From NCBI GenBank assembly GCA_040387195.1, contig JAZKEF010000011.1, forward strand, positions 186,001 to 250,000: a stretch of DNA of 64,000 nt, written 5' to 3'. Positions 61,296 to 64,000 of this stretch are shown here, one piece after another. This stretch comes from UKL13-3 sp040387195 (lineage in GTDB: Bacteria; Bacteroidota; Bacteroidia; UKL13-3). The notes under the pieces are model-generated. The model was given only the letters and a program-made list of their open reading frames with translations. It was not told the DNA's origin and did not search any database. A program made the position numbers and the translations under genes. The first letter of the stretch is position 1. Each line of letters opens with the position of its first letter.

Positions 61296-63236
61296 ATGAA
61301 TAAAGTAGTGAATATTAACTTAAACGGGCTGGTTTTTAGCATCGATGAAACCGCTTATGAGCAACTCAGGTCATACCTTGAAGGGCTTAAGAAACACTTT
61401 AACGGAACCGAGGGCGCAACCGAAATTATTGCCGACATCGAAGCTCGGATAGCCGAATTGCTACAAGCCAAAATTTCAGATAAATACATGGTGATTCAGC
61501 TTGCCGATGTAACCGAAATTATAACATTGATGGGCGACCCGCGTGAAATAGGTGGTGAGGAAGAACCACAGCCATCCGCAACAGGATATCAGCAACACTA
61601 TAATCCACGTGGCGTAAAACAACTTCGCAGGGATCCGAATCATAAAACATTGGGCGGTGTATGTGCAGGATTGGCTAATTATTTTGGTGTGGATACCATG
61701 ATTCCGCGCATGTTGTTTCTTATTGCATTTTTTGCTTTCGGAACAGGATTGCTTGCTTACCTTATAATGTGGATCGTGATACCCGAGGCAACTCCATCAG
61801 AGGCAAATGATCTGCAACCTAATGTAAAAAGGTTGTTCCGTAACCCTGATGATAAAAAAGTTGGTGGTGTGTGTGCCGGAGCAGCTGAGTATTTTGCTGT
61901 GGATGCCGTATGGATCCGTCTTGCATTTTTGATTGCCTTTTTTGTTTTCGGAACTGGTTTACTTGCTTACATCATTTTGTGGATGGCCATTCCTGAAGCA
62001 AAAACTTCGGCCGAAAAATTGCAGATGAAAGGTGAAACCATTGATGTAAACAATATCGAAAAAGTGGTTAGAAACACCTTGGGGAAATCAGGTGAACAAA
62101 TTAAAAAAAGTGCTGCTGCTGCCTCTCAGAATATTGGTCAGGTAGGTAGTACACTTACCCAAATACTGCGCACCTTGTTTAATCTGGCAGGTAAGTTAAT
62201 CGGAGCTGCATTTTTATTAATCTCCGTCTTTGTTATCGGAACAGTTGTGTTCTTATGGAACTATTCATTCTCCGATATTCTGGCTAAACTAGATGTAACA
62301 TCTTACTACAGTTATTTCCAATGGGGTTTTGGACTATTTGCATTTTCGGTTGCGGCCCTCATTATGCTGATAGGAGTGAAGATGATGTTTCATTCCCGCA
62401 TCAAGATAAGGTTGGTAGCCTTGTTGCTCATTACAACCATGGTTATCGGCCTGGGTCTGTTGGTTAATTTCGGGTTGTTGTACAGGGAGGGTGTGGCAAA
62501 TAAAGAGGTTGTGAAAGTACCGGTTTTATCAGCTGTTTGTCCGGATACATTGTATATCAAAACAACCGAAGTGTTGGATGAAGATGAAACAGAGGAAATA
62601 CGGATCAATACCAATAACGGAGACAATACCTTTAAGATGTCGTATACCAAAGACCTTATAAAGGTGTTTTATAACACACATCTTTCGGTGAAGGCAAGTA
62701 AAAATGATAGTCTGCAGCTAACTGTATTAAAGTCGGCAAGAGGAGAAACAGAATCCAGCGCGCATGAAAATGCCTCGAAAATCAACTTTGCGCATACACT
62801 TGCCGGTAATGTATTAACCATCGACAGGGGAGTTGTGCTGGATGTGAATGCCCCTTTTAAGTTTCAACAAATCTTTGCAAAGCTTAGGGTGCCTGTTGGA
62901 ACAATCATCATCGTTGATAAAACGATCATGAAAATGATCAATGCTTCGTATGAAGAGGATTTTGATATGGGAGAAACCTTTAAAATGACAGCTAAAGGAT
63001 TAAAATGTATGGATTGCATCGATACAGTGGATGATGACGAGGATGTAAATATTGAATGGAACATGGATGATGAAAACGGTGATATGAATATCCGCATTGG
63101 CAAAAAGGAGAAAGAAACCAACACGGAAACCGAAATAATCAAAGATGGTGATAAAACCATAAAAGTTGAAAAGAGGGAGATTGGACCGGTTACTATCACT
63201 ACTGAAACCGAAAAGGATGCGAAAGAAGAGCGCTAA
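61296..63236 (+). CDS. Membrane protein with two PspC domains
   Basis: 646 residues. An N-terminal HAAS-like or signaling domain (about 1-85: VVNINLNGLVFSIDETAYEQLRSYL ... EARIAELL) comes first. PspC copies follow at about 108-165 and 185-230, each HKTLGGVCAGLANYFGVDT or KKVGGVCAGAAEYFAVDA with FLIAFFxFGTGLLAYxIxW helices. Three more helices (about 305-410) lead to an extracytoplasmic beta-rich end with a very acidic stretch (DTVDDDEDVNIEWNMDDENGDM). PspC-type proteins answer envelope stress. It is under the PadR regulator. Confidence 0.9.
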   Translation: MNKVVNINLNGLVFSIDETAYEQLRSYLEGLKKHFNGTEGATEIIADIEARIAELLQAKISDKYMVIQLADVTEIITLMGDPREIGGEEEPQPSATGYQQHYNPRGVKQLRRDPNHKTLGGVCAGLANYFGVDTMIPRMLFLIAFFAFGTGLLAYLIMWIVIPEATPSEANDLQPNVKRLFRNPDDKKVGGVCAGAAEYFAVDAVWIRLAFLIAFFVFGTGLLAYIILWMAIPEAKTSAEKLQMKGETIDVNNIEKVVRNTLGKSGEQIKKSAAAASQNIGQVGSTLTQILRTLFNLAGKLIGAAFLLISVFVIGTVVFLWNYSFSDILAKLDVTSYYSYFQWGFGLFAFSVAALIMLIGVKMMFHSRIKIRLVALLLITTMVIGLGLLVNFGLLYREGVANKEVVKVPVLSAVCPDTLYIKTTEVLDEDETEEIRINTNNGDNTFKMSYTKDLIKVFYNTHLSVKASKNDSLQLTVLKSARGETESSAHENASKINFAHTLAGNVLTIDRGVVLDVNAPFKFQQIFAKLRVPVGTIIIVDKTIMKMINASYEEDFDMGETFKMTAKGLKCMDCIDTVDDDEDVNIEWNMDDENGDMNIRIGKKEKETNTETEIIKDGDKTIKVEKREIGPVTITTETEKDAKEER

Positions 63237-63339
63237 CAGGTTGATTATATTGATGCTTACAAAAACATGGGGCAAAACTTGTAATTGACAGTAAAAACGC
63301 ATTATTTGCCACCACACAGTTGTCAGGAATAACACGATA

Positions 63340-63720
63340 ATGACCAAGAAGAAAAAAATAAGATTAGAATTCCCAATCAAGGCTTCACCGTCTATGTTAT
63401 ATAATTATATCAGCACACCTTCAGGATTATCGCAGTGGTTTTCCGATGATGTAGATATTTATAACAACTTCTATAAGTTTAAGTGGGGAAAAGATGAGCA
63501 GGTTGCTGAGGTTCTTAGAAAAACAGCTAACAAAGCCATCAAGTTTAAGTGGAGAGACAGTGCCGAGGAAGAGTTTTTTGAGTTTGAAATTGTTCAGGAT
63601 GAACTCACGGATGATGTGGCCTTGGTAATTACAGATTTTGTAGATACCAATGAAGAGAAAAACGCATCCCAACTTTGGGATAGTCAGATACACGAATTAA
63701 AAATGAATATAGGAGCCTAA
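63340..63720 (+). CDS. START-like domain protein
   Basis: A 126-residue soluble SRPBCC-fold protein: MTKKKKIRLEFPIKASPSMLYNYISTPSGLSQWFSDDVD is the usual AHSA1/START-like entry (the START-like family common in Bacteroidota), followed by KFKWGKDEQVAEVLRKTANKAIKFKWRDSAEEEFFEFEI and a closing helix SQLWDSQIHELKMNIG. The hydrophobic pocket could bind a small ligand; the function is unknown. Its stop codon lies in a terminator loop. Confidence 0.86.
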   Translation: MTKKKKIRLEFPIKASPSMLYNYISTPSGLSQWFSDDVDIYNNFYKFKWGKDEQVAEVLRKTANKAIKFKWRDSAEEEFFEFEIVQDELTDDVALVITDFVDTNEEKNASQLWDSQIHELKMNIGA

Positions 63721-63735
63721 TCAGCTCCTTTTTTT
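63711..63735 (+). terminator. Terminator containing two opposing stop codons
   Basis: AGGAGC (63711-63716), loop CTAATCA (63717-63723), GCTCCT (63724-63729), then a T-run to 63735. The loop carries TAA for the rightward gene and, on the other strand, TAG for the leftward gene. Confidence 0.75.
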
Positions 63736-64000
63736 ATGCTTAATGAGGTGAGCCACTCTGTATAAATAGCATCCACCAGCTTAGGTAATTCGGCATATTT
63801 ACGTAAAGCAATTTTACGCGAAAGCTTAAGGTAGGTATGGGATTGAACAACCGACTTGATCTCGTCTTCGCTAAGGGCTGAACACTTAGTGAATGCTGGT
63901 GAATCCAAGTCTTGTTCCCATAAATCACTTCCATTCAGGAGATAGGTTTTCCGAAGTTTACGAATGCCCTTATATTCCTGATGTGCACTCAGGTTATCTG
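63717..64000 (-). CDS. Partial gene, C-terminal end
   Basis: The leftward frame is open to the window edge and ends at TAG 63719-63717. The last ~93 residues include AHQEYKGIRKLRKTYLLNGSD, SEDEIKSVVQSHTYLKLSRKI and LRKYAELPKLVDAIYTEW, a charged helical end without a motif I recognise. Two ATG codons that lie inside other frames are unlikely starts, so the true start is beyond 64000. It overlaps the START-like gene's stop by three bases. Confidence 0.5.
   Translation of the reverse strand, partial: DNLSAHQEYKGIRKLRKTYLLNGSDLWEQDLDSPAFTKCSALSEDEIKSVVQSHTYLKLSRKIALRKYAELPKLVDAIYTEWLTSLSIKKGAD

Overview
The window reads as an ordinary chromosomal stretch of a free-living member of the Bacteroidota, probably near the Chitinophagales or Sphingobacteriales. 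The order is a guess; the phylum is well supported. Three extracellular proteins end in Por-secretion (type IX) sorting domains. DUF1573, DUF4199, DUF5686, DUF4369/thioredoxin and PadR-PspC genes are typical of the phylum. There is a bacillithiol-type YtxJ. Many genes carry a TAnnTTTG or TAnnTTCG -7 element instead of a sigma70 -10 box, and Shine-Dalgarno sequences are weak. I see no rRNA, tRNA, insertion sequence, prophage or CRISPR array.

Layout. 1-7.7 kb: end of a membrane protein gene, a helical hypothetical protein, peptidase T, a Fic protein with a repeat array at its start, a T9SS-tagged diheme peroxidase and an ABC-F ATPase. 7.9-9.9 kb: three broken genes (a beta-barrel protein, a low-molecular-weight phosphatase and a small membrane protein) around one intact TPR gene. 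10-14.5 kb: a CHASE-PAS histidine kinase and an MFS transporter. 14.7-21 kb: a one-heme Reeler-type T9SS protein, then a potassium module made of a KdpD-like kinase, a KdpE-like regulator, Kup and an OmpL-like porin. 21-30.8 kb: a nucleoid-associated protein, a CHRD-repeat T9SS protein, a DUF6913-dapA pair, a methionine aminotransferase/omega-amidase pair, DUF1573 and HtrA. 30.9-35 kb: nth, DUF7009, an aldehyde dehydrogenase, a methyltransferase and a DinB-like protein. 35.2-39 kb: a leftward operon of three glycosyltransferases and DUF4199.

39-48 kb: a BtuF-like binding protein, an EamA transporter, trxB with a dienelactone hydrolase, ytxJ, a GT2 enzyme, rsmG and a large DUF5686 outer-membrane protein. 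48-51.6 kb: a foreign-looking small gene next to a palindrome-rich noncoding block, an ABC-2 permease without an adjacent ATPase, and a thioredoxin-fold lipoprotein-family protein. 51.7-64 kb: two overlapping RNA m5C methyltransferase genes, a GT2 enzyme, a SulP-carbonic anhydrase fusion, an ArnT/PMT-type glycosyltransferase overlapping a PAP2 phosphatase, a PadR-PspC operon, a START-like protein and a partial gene.

The most interesting signals are not genes. (1) Four exact ATTCTCCGCAT copies sit upstream of fic, and one of them contains the fic start codon. (2) A nearly identical 18-bp KdpE-like box lies upstream of both the kinase-regulator pair and kup, which predicts that Kup rather than a Kdp ATPase is the regulated target. 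(3) About ten intergenic tracts have a strict 7-, 8- or 9-bp periodicity with different unit sequences, and several begin within a few bases of a stop codon. (4) Gene decay is clustered at 7.9-9.9 kb.
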